From: Dokdonella_A sp963775445
GTDB taxonomy: Bacteria > Pseudomonadota > Gammaproteobacteria > Xanthomonadales > Rhodanobacteraceae
Length of the DNA: 64,000 bases
Direction: 5' to 3'
NCBI GenBank assembly: GCA_963775445.1
Contig: CAVZIT010000004.1
Location: 1,364,001-1,428,000 of the forward strand
The position numbers were made by a program, and so were the translations under genes. Of the stretch, positions 56,219 to 64,000 are shown in pieces. How positions within the stretch are numbered: the first letter of the stretch is position 1; every line of letters starts with the position of its first letter. The notes below the pieces were generated by a model, which made no database searches, was not told the DNA's origin, and saw only the letters and a list, made by a program, of their open reading frames with translations.

Positions 56219-57145
56219 ATGGCCGAATCTTCGTGGGACACGAAAGTTCGATTGACAGCATTTCGATGGCTGGAAGAAGCGCAAGACGCTTATGACAGCC
56301 CACTGTCTCGAAGCATGCTTCAACGAGGCTTCGAACTGGAAGGTCGCCGAATTCCCTTGGTCGCACCAAATGGGATCTTCACGCCGAGGGGGTGTGAATA
56401 CCCGTTATCCATTACGACGGTAATGAACGGCCCATACCTAGATCGTTTTGAGGATGCGCACAGACTCTCCTACAGCTATCGCGGCACTGATCCGAATCAT
56501 CGAGACAATGTCGGGCTTAGAAACGCTATGCGGGACAGCATTCCACTAGCGTATTTCCACGCGGTAACTGCGGGAAGGTATTTGGCCCTAAGGCCGGTGT
56601 ACGTGACCGGCGATGATCCGCAACGCCTCACCTTCACTGTGATGGCCGACATCAGCGGGGAATTCGGCGCAATTCAGCCCGACAATCACTTGGGTCCCGA
56701 TCCTCTCCAAACAGAATTACGGCGCCGCTACATCACGGCAGCGGTCCAGCATCGGCTGCACCAAGCGGCATTTCGTGAACGGGTCTTGGACGCCTATCGA
56801 ACCCACTGTGCCATGTGCCGGTTGAAACACCGTGAACTGCTCGACGCTGCGCACATCATCGCAGATGGCGACCCGGACGGCTTACCGAAGGTGTCGAATG
56901 GATTGTCGCTTTGCAAGATCCATCATGCTGCCTTCGACAGAGGCATCCTCGCGGTAAGACCTGACTACGTCATCGAAGTGAGGCAGGACGTCCTGTCTGA
57001 AGTAGATGGGCCGATGCTGAAATATGGCCTGCAGGCACTGCACCGAGCCAGCTTGCTGCTCCCGCGAAGACGGGAAGACTGCCCGTCTGCGGAAGCCCTC
57101 GAGCGCAGGTATCAAACTTTCATGCATCAAGGGCAGCCGGCCTAA
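56219..57145 (+). CDS. HNH endonuclease
   Basis: A 308-residue protein. The N-terminal ~170 residues include LSITTVMNGPYLDRFEDAHR and AYFHAVTAGRYLALRPVYV, possibly a modified-base or DNA-sensing domain of the kind seen in HNH restriction proteins. The C-terminal HNH domain has the Cys/His zinc pattern CAMCRLKHRELLDAAHII and NGLSLCKIHHAAFDRG. Such proteins are often single-gene restriction factors. It lies among mobile repeats and other nuclease genes, which supports a defence role by inference. Confidence 0.82.
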   Translation: MAESSWDTKVRLTAFRWLEEAQDAYDSPLSRSMLQRGFELEGRRIPLVAPNGIFTPRGCEYPLSITTVMNGPYLDRFEDAHRLSYSYRGTDPNHRDNVGLRNAMRDSIPLAYFHAVTAGRYLALRPVYVTGDDPQRLTFTVMADISGEFGAIQPDNHLGPDPLQTELRRRYITAAVQHRLHQAAFRERVLDAYRTHCAMCRLKHRELLDAAHIIADGDPDGLPKVSNGLSLCKIHHAAFDRGILAVRPDYVIEVRQDVLSEVDGPMLKYGLQALHRASLLLPRRREDCPSAEALERRYQTFMHQGQPA

Positions 57146-57215
57146 GTCCTATCAGCTAACGCGGTCAGGGTGGACCGGTCCCGATTTTTCGGACAGCGGG
57201 CAGACGAAGACCTCA

Positions 57216-57675
57216 AATTAATTCCCTCCGTCAGCTTTTTCCGCCTATGACTCCCACTTTCGCTAATAACATGCGCTTGGTTGCGCACCGCTGCACTCCA
57301 ACTATCCTTCCATAGCGGCCCCGCTAGCTGGCTAATAGGGGAGGGGGACATGGGTAGCATGACGACAGGAAGCGCTCGCGACGACGCCACCATGATGATG
57401 CTCGTCTTCCTATTCGAGGGGATCCTCGGCGGGCTGCTAGGGACGTGGTTGGGCCTACAACCATGGTGGGCGGTAACAAAATCGATCTACCTTCGCGTGC
57501 TTGTGATGGGCATTCCGCTAGCCGCGGTGGGAGCAGCGATCACCGCGCTCATCCTCCGAATGCCGAAGTACGACCTCGTGGGGGCCGTCATGCTGTCGGT
57601 CTTCTATGCACTCGTACGCGGTTTCAACGCGGCCGGGGGTAAGGGGGGAAAAAAAGAAGACGGAGGGAATTAATT
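57216..57675. repeat. 460-bp segment bounded by perfect 17-bp inverted repeats
   Basis: AATTAATTCCCTCCGTC at 57216-57232 and GACGGAGGGAATTAATT at 57659-57675 are exact inverted copies. They enclose the small membrane protein gene, whose stop codon lies in the right arm. A further inverted AATTCCCTCC is at 57725-57734. This suggests a mobile cassette or two flanking REP-type elements. Confidence 0.75.
57350..57673 (+). CDS. small membrane protein inside an inverted-repeat cassette
   Basis: A 107-residue protein with two or three hydrophobic segments (MMMLVFLFEGILGGLLGTWL, LVMGIPLAAVGAAITALIL, VGAVMLSVFYALVRGF) and a Gly/Lys-rich tail ending in KKEDGGN. There is no signal peptide or enzymatic motif. 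ATG 57350 follows GAGGGGG. Its last codons and stop are formed by the right inverted-repeat arm, so the C-terminus may derive from the repeat. The function is unknown. Confidence 0.6.
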   Translation: MGSMTTGSARDDATMMMLVFLFEGILGGLLGTWLGLQPWWAVTKSIYLRVLVMGIPLAAVGAAITALILRMPKYDLVGAVMLSVFYALVRGFNAAGGKGGKKEDGGN

Positions 57676-57760
57676 CGGAGGAACTGAATCCCGTCGTCGT
57701 GCAGCACGTCGATGCGAACGATTCAATTCCCTCCTTCCCCCTTACCAAAATCCCTGAAAT

Positions 57761-57898
57761 CGAAAAGGTGTCAGGGACAATTTCTGAGGAAAGATTGGGC
57801 GAAGAATGACACGTTGGGTGGGAACGCGGTGACGTACGCGGCCGCATGTTGGCGATGCTGGGTGCGGGGCTCCAAAAATTGTCCCTGACACCTTTTCG
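57761..57898. repeat. 138-bp palindromic element, copy B of the icmF element family
   Basis: CGAAAAGGTGTCAGGGACAA (57761-57780, continuing TTT) and its perfect complement at 57876-57898 form 23-bp terminal inverted repeats. The core GGTGTCAGGGACAATTT is shared with copy A in icmF; the interior differs. No gene is inside. It abuts the right direct repeat and truncates its 5' side. Confidence 0.8.
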
Positions 57899-58001
57899 AG
57901 GAGATGATCGAACTGGCTATCACAGCGCCGCTGACGCAGCTGGGCGGCTGGGAATGAGGGACAAGCCCGCGACAAATCGGTAGTGTCGACTCCGAAACCG
58001 G
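57895..58001 (+). repeat. direct repeat, right copy (gene fragment)
   Basis: A degenerate copy of 53031-53138: the 3' end of the small nucleotidyltransferase-partner gene with small indels that break the frame. Its left end coincides with the copy B palindromic element. Confidence 0.85.
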
Positions 58002-58344
58002 ACAAAACTTCGCAGGCGCACGGTGCCCATCCGGCCGACGAACGGAGTCCCTTCCGTGATCACGCCTTCGACGAAGCTCAGTCGGACGCGGGCAAAGTAC
58101 GCGAGTGCGGAAAGTCCGGTGAGTCGAGAGTCTTCCGAGCGACATATTTGACGTCGTCGGGTCCCTGTGGCCCACTTCGGCCGTCGACGCCACGGGGGGC
58201 GAAGATCGCAATGGAACGTGTCGAAGGCGCATCGCAGCGAGCGATGCCGGGGAGTCTAAGAGGAAACGTCCGCGACACAGCCGCGCGGTGGCGCCTTGCG
58301 CGCGGGCCTGGGGCCGAGGCATCGGCCGCGCCGAGGCCGTGCTG
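58002..58344. other. 343-bp spacer with a REP-like relic
   Basis: No gene is supported before the Mrr-like gene. CCTTCGACGAAGCTCAG at 58065-58081 is the inverted form of the GAGCGTAGC...GAAGTCGAAGG REP motif repeated in icmF. The rest shows nothing recognisable. Confidence 0.45.
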
Positions 58345-59505
58345 ATGCCTCTCAAACCCAATCGCAAGCGCTGGGACGACTCGCTCTCGCGCGTGGATCC
58401 GACGCGCTTTGAAAGCCTGCTGGCGGAGCATTACCGCGGCGAAGGCTGGCAGGTCGAACACGTTGGAGCGCAGGCGACCGGGCAACGGTATGACGGCGGC
58501 ATCGACCTGAAACTGCGTCGCGGCGACGAATACGTCATCGTCCAGTGCAAACGCTGGAACGCATACCAGGTGCCGCACAACGCCGTGCATGAACTGCTCG
58601 GCATCATGGTCAACGAGCGCGCGAGCGCTGCGATCCTCGCGACCTGCGGCGACTTCACCGACGCGGCGGTCCGGGCGGCGGAGTGCCTGGGCCAAGTCCA
58701 GCTCATCGATGGAGCCGCCGTGCGCGCGATGCTGGATCCGGCCGCGATCCGCGAGGCGGAGCAGCAAAGTGTACTGTCGTTGTCCGGCGATCTGCGCGTC
58801 GAATCCCGGCCACCAGGCAGACGCGCGAAGCCCTCGGCATGGCTCGGCTTCATTGGACCGGCAGCGGCGTTGATCGTGTGTCTGACTGTCGTGAGTCTCT
58901 TTTTCTTCGATGTGCCAACAACGTCCTGGCCGCGGCTGCGCATGTCCACGCAGCGTGCGCTGCCCGGGCCAGCGCATCATCCCATCGTGGCAAAGCCGCC
59001 GCGGGCCGGACAGCCGCTCGATCCGTTTGTGCTTGCGGGTCATATCGCGGCGGTGCGCGCCGACGCGGTGCTCGGAAATTCCGCCGATGCCGCGGCGCAT
59101 GTGACCGCAATTTCGAACGACTTCAGGCGCTCGGCGCGGATTCCCGATGCCTCGCGCCCGATCGATCACGAAGCGGCTCGCGCTGTCGCGCGCCCTTTGC
59201 CCGGCGTGCGCTCGGCGATCTGGCTCGACCATTCCAACTTCGTCGTCATGGTCGACGGAGCGCGCTATCGAACCATGGCCATGATCGACCGGGTTTGCGT
59301 CGCGCTGGAACCGCTCGGCGACACACTCGCTGTCGTCGTCCACGTGCAGGACGCGACCGCGACGACCGCCGACGGCGCAACGACGCTGTCGCGCAACTGC
59401 CAGCTACCGCAAGGGCAGAGGGCTCTCCTGCAGCCGAACCGCAAGGTGGATGTGATCTCGCCCGAATTGAGGGCGGCGTTCAAGAGGCAGCAGCTGGGCA
59501 AGTGA
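58345..59505 (+). CDS. Mrr-like restriction endonuclease with transmembrane segment
   Basis: A 386-residue protein. Residues ~20-150 form an Mrr-type PD-(D/E)xK nuclease: FESLLAEHYRGEGWQVEHVG, then the catalytic YDGGIDLKLRR and VIVQCKRWNAY, followed by AVRAAECLGQVQLID. A single hydrophobic segment (WLGFIGPAAALIVCLTVVSL, ~residues 168-187) leads to an extracytoplasmic-looking C-terminal domain without a recognised fold. A nuclease anchored in the membrane is unusual for classic Mrr but known among Mrr-catalytic-domain proteins. ATG 58345 has GAGG 8 nt upstream; the frame is open further up. Confidence 0.8.
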   Translation: MPLKPNRKRWDDSLSRVDPTRFESLLAEHYRGEGWQVEHVGAQATGQRYDGGIDLKLRRGDEYVIVQCKRWNAYQVPHNAVHELLGIMVNERASAAILATCGDFTDAAVRAAECLGQVQLIDGAAVRAMLDPAAIREAEQQSVLSLSGDLRVESRPPGRRAKPSAWLGFIGPAAALIVCLTVVSLFFFDVPTTSWPRLRMSTQRALPGPAHHPIVAKPPRAGQPLDPFVLAGHIAAVRADAVLGNSADAAAHVTAISNDFRRSARIPDASRPIDHEAARAVARPLPGVRSAIWLDHSNFVVMVDGARYRTMAMIDRVCVALEPLGDTLAVVVHVQDATATTADGATTLSRNCQLPQGQRALLQPNRKVDVISPELRAAFKRQQLGK

Positions 59506-59521
59506 AATTTCGACCTCGCAG

Positions 59522-60340
59522 ATGCGTGAGAAAGTACACTCTGACCCCTGTTTCGCGAATTTCCGCAAGGCCATCGTCGCGCGCGAAAAACTGCGTTCGG
59601 ATCTCATCGCCTCCGCCTGCTGCGCGATCGCCGAACTACTGGTCAAATGCGCCGCGGTGCGCATAGGTTATGACAACACGGAGCCTGTAGCTCCACATGC
59701 GCAGCGCCTACGTGAAGCTATCGTGTATGCGGAGCAACAGTGCGTCGATACGCTGCTCGATATCTTTCGCTTCGAGCTGTCGAGCTACGATCCGCCAGCG
59801 CTACCGCTGCAGCATCGCCACTGGCAGTTTAATCCGTTCGATGCCGAGACGTTTCGCCGTTTCGCCGGCCCAATGAAGTCGAATGCGGCCAAGGGTGCTG
59901 CCGCCGGGCTCGCCGTCGACGCCATTACTGGGATGGTTTCACTCGGGGCCGGCGCGGCGATCGGCGCCACCATCGGCGCCGGTTGGGACGTTGCGAAAAA
60001 AAGCATCGTAGCCTGGCGCGATCACCGCCGCGGTCACCGTGAGCTGGCGCTCGAAGAAAGCACACTTGCCGTCCTTGCCGCGCGCCAGATTATGTTGCTG
60101 AAAGCGCTGCTGCGCCGTGGTCACGCCACTCAGGACCCGGTGCAAGCCGACAAAGTCGCTGGCGGCTGGCCGTCCGAAGAAACCCGCAAGGCCACGCTGC
60201 GCGCCGGTAGGCATACGGAATGGTCGGCGTTGAATCAGGGAAACAGTAATCGGCTAACTGATGCAGCACTGGAACCTGTCACGAAAGCGCTCCGCCAAGT
60301 CGTTGCGGCCATACCGATCAACATAGATTTCGAGCATTAA
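59522..60340 (+). pseudogene. DUF3482 GTPase, C-terminal fragment
   Basis: A 272-residue frame matching the C-terminal DUF3482 half of a GTPase family, with ATFRR-like FDAETFRRFAGPMKSNAAKG and a Gly/Ala-rich stretch AAAGLAVDAITGMVSLGAGA that may insert in membrane. The N-terminal GTP-binding domain that normally precedes it is absent: immediately upstream is AAAGTACACTCTGACCCCTG, a repeat-like sequence, and then the Mrr gene. It is most likely a 5'-truncated remnant, although a short protein could still be made from 59522. Confidence 0.65.
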
Positions 60341-60530
60341 CAAGATTTCTCCCTTCTATCATCGGGGTCCTTCATGAAAACGAGATTCGAAAACAGATCA
60401 GGAATCTCATCCGTGGCGAGGGTGGATGTGGCGGTTGATCGGGCGCGAAAGGAAAAACCGAACTATACGACGCTAATAGCTCAGAGCTCGGGCTATACAA
60501 TTGAAGGTGACGCGACCATAAGGAGGTGAC

Positions 60531-63152
60531 GTGAAAGAAACCGCTTACCCAGATGAGTGGCTCGGACCTATTTCTTCATGGGAGTACTCGCGTCAGAAGA
60601 ACATTAGGGGGCACATTCGGGGCCTCTGGTACTCGCAGAATTTTTCAGAAGCCGATCGCTTGTATCGAGCACTATGTAGCGAATGGTGGCCTAAGGAGGA
60701 ATATCTGCACGAACGTGAGGGTGCGGAACGCGAGTCTGTAGTTCTCGATCAGTTAGTTGCGGCTTTCTGCGACGCGCGGCTCTCCGAGATCGACGCGCTT
60801 TTCAACCGCAGCAATGGGGCAATCCCTTTGAGCGTCGGAGAGTACACCTCAATCAAGTGCCACAGGGTGAGCAAGCATCTTGAGAGGCTCGGGATCGACC
60901 TTGATCCGCAGCAGGAGAATGTTCTTGCGCTACCCCAACAGCACCGACTTGCTCATGCACGGGCTGGGTCAGGCAAGACCACTACGCTTGCTGCACTCGC
61001 TTCCGTCGCAATCGACGACGAGAAGTTGAATCCCAATCAGGTCTTGATTCTGGCGTTTAACAAGTCCGCTGCCAAGGAAATAAGGTCTCGTGTGCAGAAG
61101 TTCGAAAGCACCGATGCCTACCTTAACGCGCGCACATTCCACAGCCTTGCCTATCAGCTTGCCCATCCTCCGGAAGGCACGGAGATATTGGCGGACTCAC
61201 GGCAACTAGGTTTCATCGAGAATCTGATGCGTCGGATCTGGAACGATGAGTTCAAAGACCTACTACTGCAATTCTTTCGTCGAGAACTCAGCGAGATCGA
61301 ATCTCTCGGCGCGGACTTGCCCGAAGATCAATACGTAGCATTCCGTCGATCGTTACGTTGTATCACGCTAGATGGGAAAAGAGTCAAGTCTGTGGCCGAG
61401 AAATACATTGCAGACTTTCTGTTCGAACATGGAATCATCTATTACTACGAGGATTTGACGTACTGGAAAACACAGTGCGCCCCCGAAGGACACCCGTATC
61501 GCCCAGATTTCACGTTTGTCATCGAGGGGAGGCGATACGTACTAGAACACTGGGCAATTGATCCAGAGGACCCGTCGGCGACTCTCCCGATAGAATGGGA
61601 AACATCCGTCGATGAATATCGAGAACAGATCGGCGCAAAACGTCTTTTTTGGACCGAACGGCGACGGACAAGAGGCACTGTCTTTCTTGAGACACATGCG
61701 GCCATGTCGGGTGGAGGTAGGGAGGCGTTTGAGCAGGCTTTGTCTGAAATCTTGCGAGGCGCCGATGTTGATTTTCAACGTTTGCCGGATGATGTGATTC
61801 GCGACAAGGTACTGAACAGTAAGTCGCAGATATCTCGGATGACTGGATTGTTTCTGCAATTCATTCAGCGTTGCAAACAACGTACGTGGTCGGTTGAGGA
61901 TGCGGGAGAGAAGATTCGGCGCCTAGCCTTGAGAGATCCAAAGGTTCAGGCATTTCACCAACTCGCTCTCGTGATGTACCGGGAGTATGCGCAAGAACTT
62001 CATCGCCTCAACAAGATCGACTTCAACGATCTGCTCCGCTTAGCAACGGACCATGTGGGTGACGTAGGCGGAGACGCTCGCGTTCACCTCAAGGGTGACG
62101 AATCAGTTGCCATTGGGGATCTGCGCTGGATCCTCTTGGACAAATATCAGGATTTCACCGAACTTTACTATCAAATGCTGCAAGTCATTCTTGCAGCGAA
62201 TCCGCACATACGAGTTGTTGCAGTCGGCGACGACTGGCAAGCCATTAATTCGTTTGCTGGATCTGAATTGCGCTTCTTCAAGGAGTTTGGTTCATATTTT
62301 CCAGATGCCGGCACTGCCAGCATCGCCACGAATTACCGCAGTGTTGGCCGGATAGTCGATGCGGGGAATCGCTTGATGGCCGCAGCGGATACCGAATCAG
62401 TCGCTCACCCAAACCGAGCCGACGATGGAGTCGTCGCTGCTTTCGTACCTTTTCTTGAAAATCGAAAGGAGCCTCAGTATGAGCGAGCCAGGCTATCCGA
62501 CGCGGCGTATCTGCCAGCAATCGCTCTCAGTCGTGATTGGCATACCGATACCGAAAAACGACGAGCAGCTGCAATGAAGGCGTGCGTGGAAAAGATCGTC
62601 GAATCGTGGCCGAACAACTCGCTGATACTCGCACGCACCAACAAGTCCGTTTACGGGGTCCAACTCCAGGAATTCACAAGGGCTTTGGAGGACCATTTAG
62701 TTCGTGTCGCTGGGTTCGATCGACATACGATTACTGCCAACGTGTTGGTAACGACTGCGCACAAAGCCAAAGGTCTCGAGGCGCATACGGTCATCGTCCT
62801 CGACGTCAAGGCGGGACAATTTCCCATGATTCACCCAGACAATACCCTCTTTGAACCGTTTGGCATAACGACGGCGGGTATCCTAGAAGACGAGCGGCGA
62901 CTATTTTATGTTGCCCTCACTCGCGCCAGAGATCGCCTTTATCTCTTGGTCGATCGCGGAGACGACTCACCATTCGTCGCACATGTGGTCAGTGCCAAAG
63001 CGATCTTGCCGAAGGATCAACGCATGTTTCCAGCAACGAGTTTGGGACAGTTCGCGCGCGAAGTACTTCGAAGATTGGGGCACGAGGTAACTAACAAAGA
63101 GGTCGGCGAGCACATAGAGAGACCCTTTGATCATGAAGAGATTCCCTTCTAA
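60531..63152 (+). CDS. UvrD/Rep-like (SF1) helicase with altered Walker B motif
   Basis: An 873-residue superfamily 1 helicase. Walker A HARAGSGKTTTLAALAS (~residue 146), LILAFNKSAAKEIRSRV, a middle PDFTFVIEGRRYVLEHWAID stretch, motif III AVGDDWQAINSFAGSE, motif IV-type ATNYRSVGRIVDAGNRL, and C-terminal VTTAHKAKGLEAHTVIV with FYVALTRARDRLYLLVD. The Walker B site reads LLDKYQDFTELYY: Asp537-Lys538, where the catalytic Glu is expected. The AA(A) codon is one base from GAA. The start is GTG with a consensus AAGGAGGTGA. Its GC content is clearly lower than that of its neighbours, a sign of transfer. Confidence 0.85.
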   Translation: MKETAYPDEWLGPISSWEYSRQKNIRGHIRGLWYSQNFSEADRLYRALCSEWWPKEEYLHEREGAERESVVLDQLVAAFCDARLSEIDALFNRSNGAIPLSVGEYTSIKCHRVSKHLERLGIDLDPQQENVLALPQQHRLAHARAGSGKTTTLAALASVAIDDEKLNPNQVLILAFNKSAAKEIRSRVQKFESTDAYLNARTFHSLAYQLAHPPEGTEILADSRQLGFIENLMRRIWNDEFKDLLLQFFRRELSEIESLGADLPEDQYVAFRRSLRCITLDGKRVKSVAEKYIADFLFEHGIIYYYEDLTYWKTQCAPEGHPYRPDFTFVIEGRRYVLEHWAIDPEDPSATLPIEWETSVDEYREQIGAKRLFWTERRRTRGTVFLETHAAMSGGGREAFEQALSEILRGADVDFQRLPDDVIRDKVLNSKSQISRMTGLFLQFIQRCKQRTWSVEDAGEKIRRLALRDPKVQAFHQLALVMYREYAQELHRLNKIDFNDLLRLATDHVGDVGGDARVHLKGDESVAIGDLRWILLDKYQDFTELYYQMLQVILAANPHIRVVAVGDDWQAINSFAGSELRFFKEFGSYFPDAGTASIATNYRSVGRIVDAGNRLMAAADTESVAHPNRADDGVVAAFVPFLENRKEPQYERARLSDAAYLPAIALSRDWHTDTEKRRAAAMKACVEKIVESWPNNSLILARTNKSVYGVQLQEFTRALEDHLVRVAGFDRHTITANVLVTTAHKAKGLEAHTVIVLDVKAGQFPMIHPDNTLFEPFGITTAGILEDERRLFYVALTRARDRLYLLVDRGDDSPFVAHVVSAKAILPKDQRMFPATSLGQFAREVLRRLGHEVTNKEVGEHIERPFDHEEIPF

Positions 63153-63421
63153 CCTAAGACGCGTGTACTGACTTCTCGATGGATCAGCCTAGTGCTCCAA
63201 GCTGGTCTTGGCTCTAATCGGATCGCAGCGATGGATTTTTGATCAGTGTTGTTGGCATGCAAGAACTCAACGGTCGGCAACGCCGTTGACGCGTTAGAGG
63301 CATTCACCCGGCGACTCGGAAAACCTTCTGCACACCCGTTCGCGCAACGCGATGCCGGACTTGAAGTGAGCCGAGTACCTTCCCGACAATGCGACCGCAG
63401 CGCCGATGGATTGCGTCCAAG
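63153..63421. other. 269-bp spacer between the helicase gene and the IS element
   Basis: No gene, RNA or strong hairpin is recognised. The sequence is of mixed composition and ends at the putative IS terminus. Confidence 0.4.
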
Positions 63422-64000
63422 TGTAATGACCCAGCGGTTTCTGCTCAGGTCAGGCCGCTAAAGCATACGCTTCGTCGGGTGTTTTCATTCCCAGCGCCTG
63501 ATGGGGACGCCGGCTGTTGTAGAACTGGATCCAGTCGCCGATCACGCGCATCGCGTGTTGCTGGCTCTCGAACCGGTGCCGATGTACGCATTGCTCCTTC
63601 AATGTGCGGATGACGCGCTCCACCATGCCGTTCTGTTGCGGGCAATGCGGCGTGATGAACTCCTGCTGCAGGCCGTAGCTGCGCACCAGGCGCGTGTAGT
63701 GGCGGCTGGTGAACACCAAACCATTGTCCGATCGCAACAGGAACGGCGTCTTGACCCGTCCCAGCGTTCCGAAGCGTTGGATCAACGCCTGCTCCAACGC
63801 AGCAGCAGCGGTACTCGCCTTGCCGGTACGCGCTAGATGCCAACCCAGCAGCTGACGTGTGTGGCAGTCGATCACGAGCGCCACGACCAGCCAACCATCC
63901 CGCCCACCCCAGACTCGGCACAGATCCGTCGACCAGCGCTCATCAGGGCGTTCGCTTGCCGAGACCTTCGCCTCGATGCGTGGCCGCTCGCCCACGGCAC
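63422..64000 (-). mobile_element. IS3-type insertion sequence, partial (runs off the window)
   Basis: The transposase gene ends at 63450 and a likely terminal repeat, TGTAATGACCCAGCGGTTTC, starts at 63422, with TG ends as in IS3-family elements. The other end is beyond base 64000, so the boundary and target duplication cannot be checked. Confidence 0.6.
63450..64000 (-). CDS. IS3 family transposase OrfB (5' part outside window)
   Basis: The C-terminal ~183 residues of an IS3-family DDE transposase with the rve integrase core. The first Asp is in RWSTDLCRVWGGRD, the second in FLLRSDNGLVFTSRHY, and the Glu in CPQQNGMVERVIRTLKEQ; the C-terminus has FYNSRRPHQALGMKTP. The catalytic triad is intact. 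The N-terminal region lies beyond the window end. Confidence 0.93.
   Translation of the reverse strand, partial: AVGERPRIEAKVSASERPDERWSTDLCRVWGGRDGWLVVALVIDCHTRQLLGWHLARTGKASTAAAALEQALIQRFGTLGRVKTPFLLRSDNGLVFTSRHYTRLVRSYGLQQEFITPHCPQQNGMVERVIRTLKEQCVHRHRFESQQHAMRVIGDWIQFYNSRRPHQALGMKTPDEAYALAA

Overview
The window is high-GC gammaproteobacterial chromosome, most plausibly Xanthomonadales/Lysobacterales (a Rhodanobacteraceae-like lineage). This is inferred from the infB-rbfA-truB-rpsO-pnp order, a class III PHA synthase, a 180-kDa-class NAD-glutamate dehydrogenase, leucine dehydrogenase with a fused IcmF mutase, and many palindromic extragenic repeats. The exact genus cannot be read from the sequence.

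Layout. 1-5.2 kb holds the conserved translation and RNA-decay block: infB (3' part), rbfA, truB, rpsO and pnp. 5.2-11.2 kb holds YceH, a PDZ lipoprotein, PhaE-PhaC (polyhydroxyalkanoate synthesis), a TIGR03032-family protein and two small membrane proteins. 11.3-16 kb is a reverse-strand operon of an ArsR-methyltransferase regulator translationally coupled to metH. 16.2-23 kb has an acyl-CoA dehydrogenase, an RcnB-like protein and the giant NAD-glutamate dehydrogenase. 23.1-26.2 kb (reverse) has an NlpC/P60 lipoprotein and a bufferin-type RiPP operon: a Cys-rich BufA precursor, the MNIO maturase BufB (DUF692) and its partner BufC (DUF2063). 26.4-29.1 kb has a DadA-like oxidoreductase and glutathione reductase. 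29.1-34 kb has four paralogous exported SEL1/TPR-like proteins, two on each side of a bactofilin/zinc-ribbon pair. 34-44.8 kb holds acyl-CoA and leucine catabolism (MccB, thiolase, isovaleryl-CoA dehydrogenase, leucine dehydrogenase) mixed with an HD-GYP protein, a secreted repeat protein, a nucleotidyltransferase and an FAD monooxygenase. 44.8-47.2 kb is a transmembrane Ser/Thr kinase.

From 47.2 kb the sequence becomes repeat-rich and accessory. A 108-bp tandem repeat lies upstream of icmF. The icmF gene carries three different repeat insertions (a palindromic 87-bp element, six 60-bp units, two 90-bp units), all multiples of three, and one 1-nt frameshift. Next come a frameshifted nucleotidyltransferase pair, a HigBA toxin-antitoxin module behind a perfect 34-bp palindrome, a LysR/NmrA divergent pair, an HNH nuclease, an inverted-repeat-flanked small membrane protein, an Mrr-like nuclease with a membrane segment, a DUF3482 GTPase remnant, and a lower-GC UvrD-like helicase whose Walker B motif reads D-K-x-Q-D instead of D-E-x-Q-D. 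The window ends inside an IS3-type insertion sequence. Direct repeats of about 108 bp at 53.0 and 57.9 kb bracket much of this accessory stretch.

How the genes work together. Leucine dehydrogenase, isovaleryl-CoA dehydrogenase, the methylcrotonyl-CoA carboxylase beta subunit and thiolase are steps of leucine catabolism to acetyl-CoA. IcmF interconverts isobutyryl-CoA and n-butyryl-CoA, which can feed the short-chain acyl-CoA dehydrogenase, and acetyl-CoA/3-hydroxyacyl-CoA can feed PHA synthesis. MetH and IcmF both need cobalamin cofactors. The bufferin operon is expected to make a thiol-modified, copper-binding periplasmic peptide. No tRNA, rRNA or CRISPR array was recognised.
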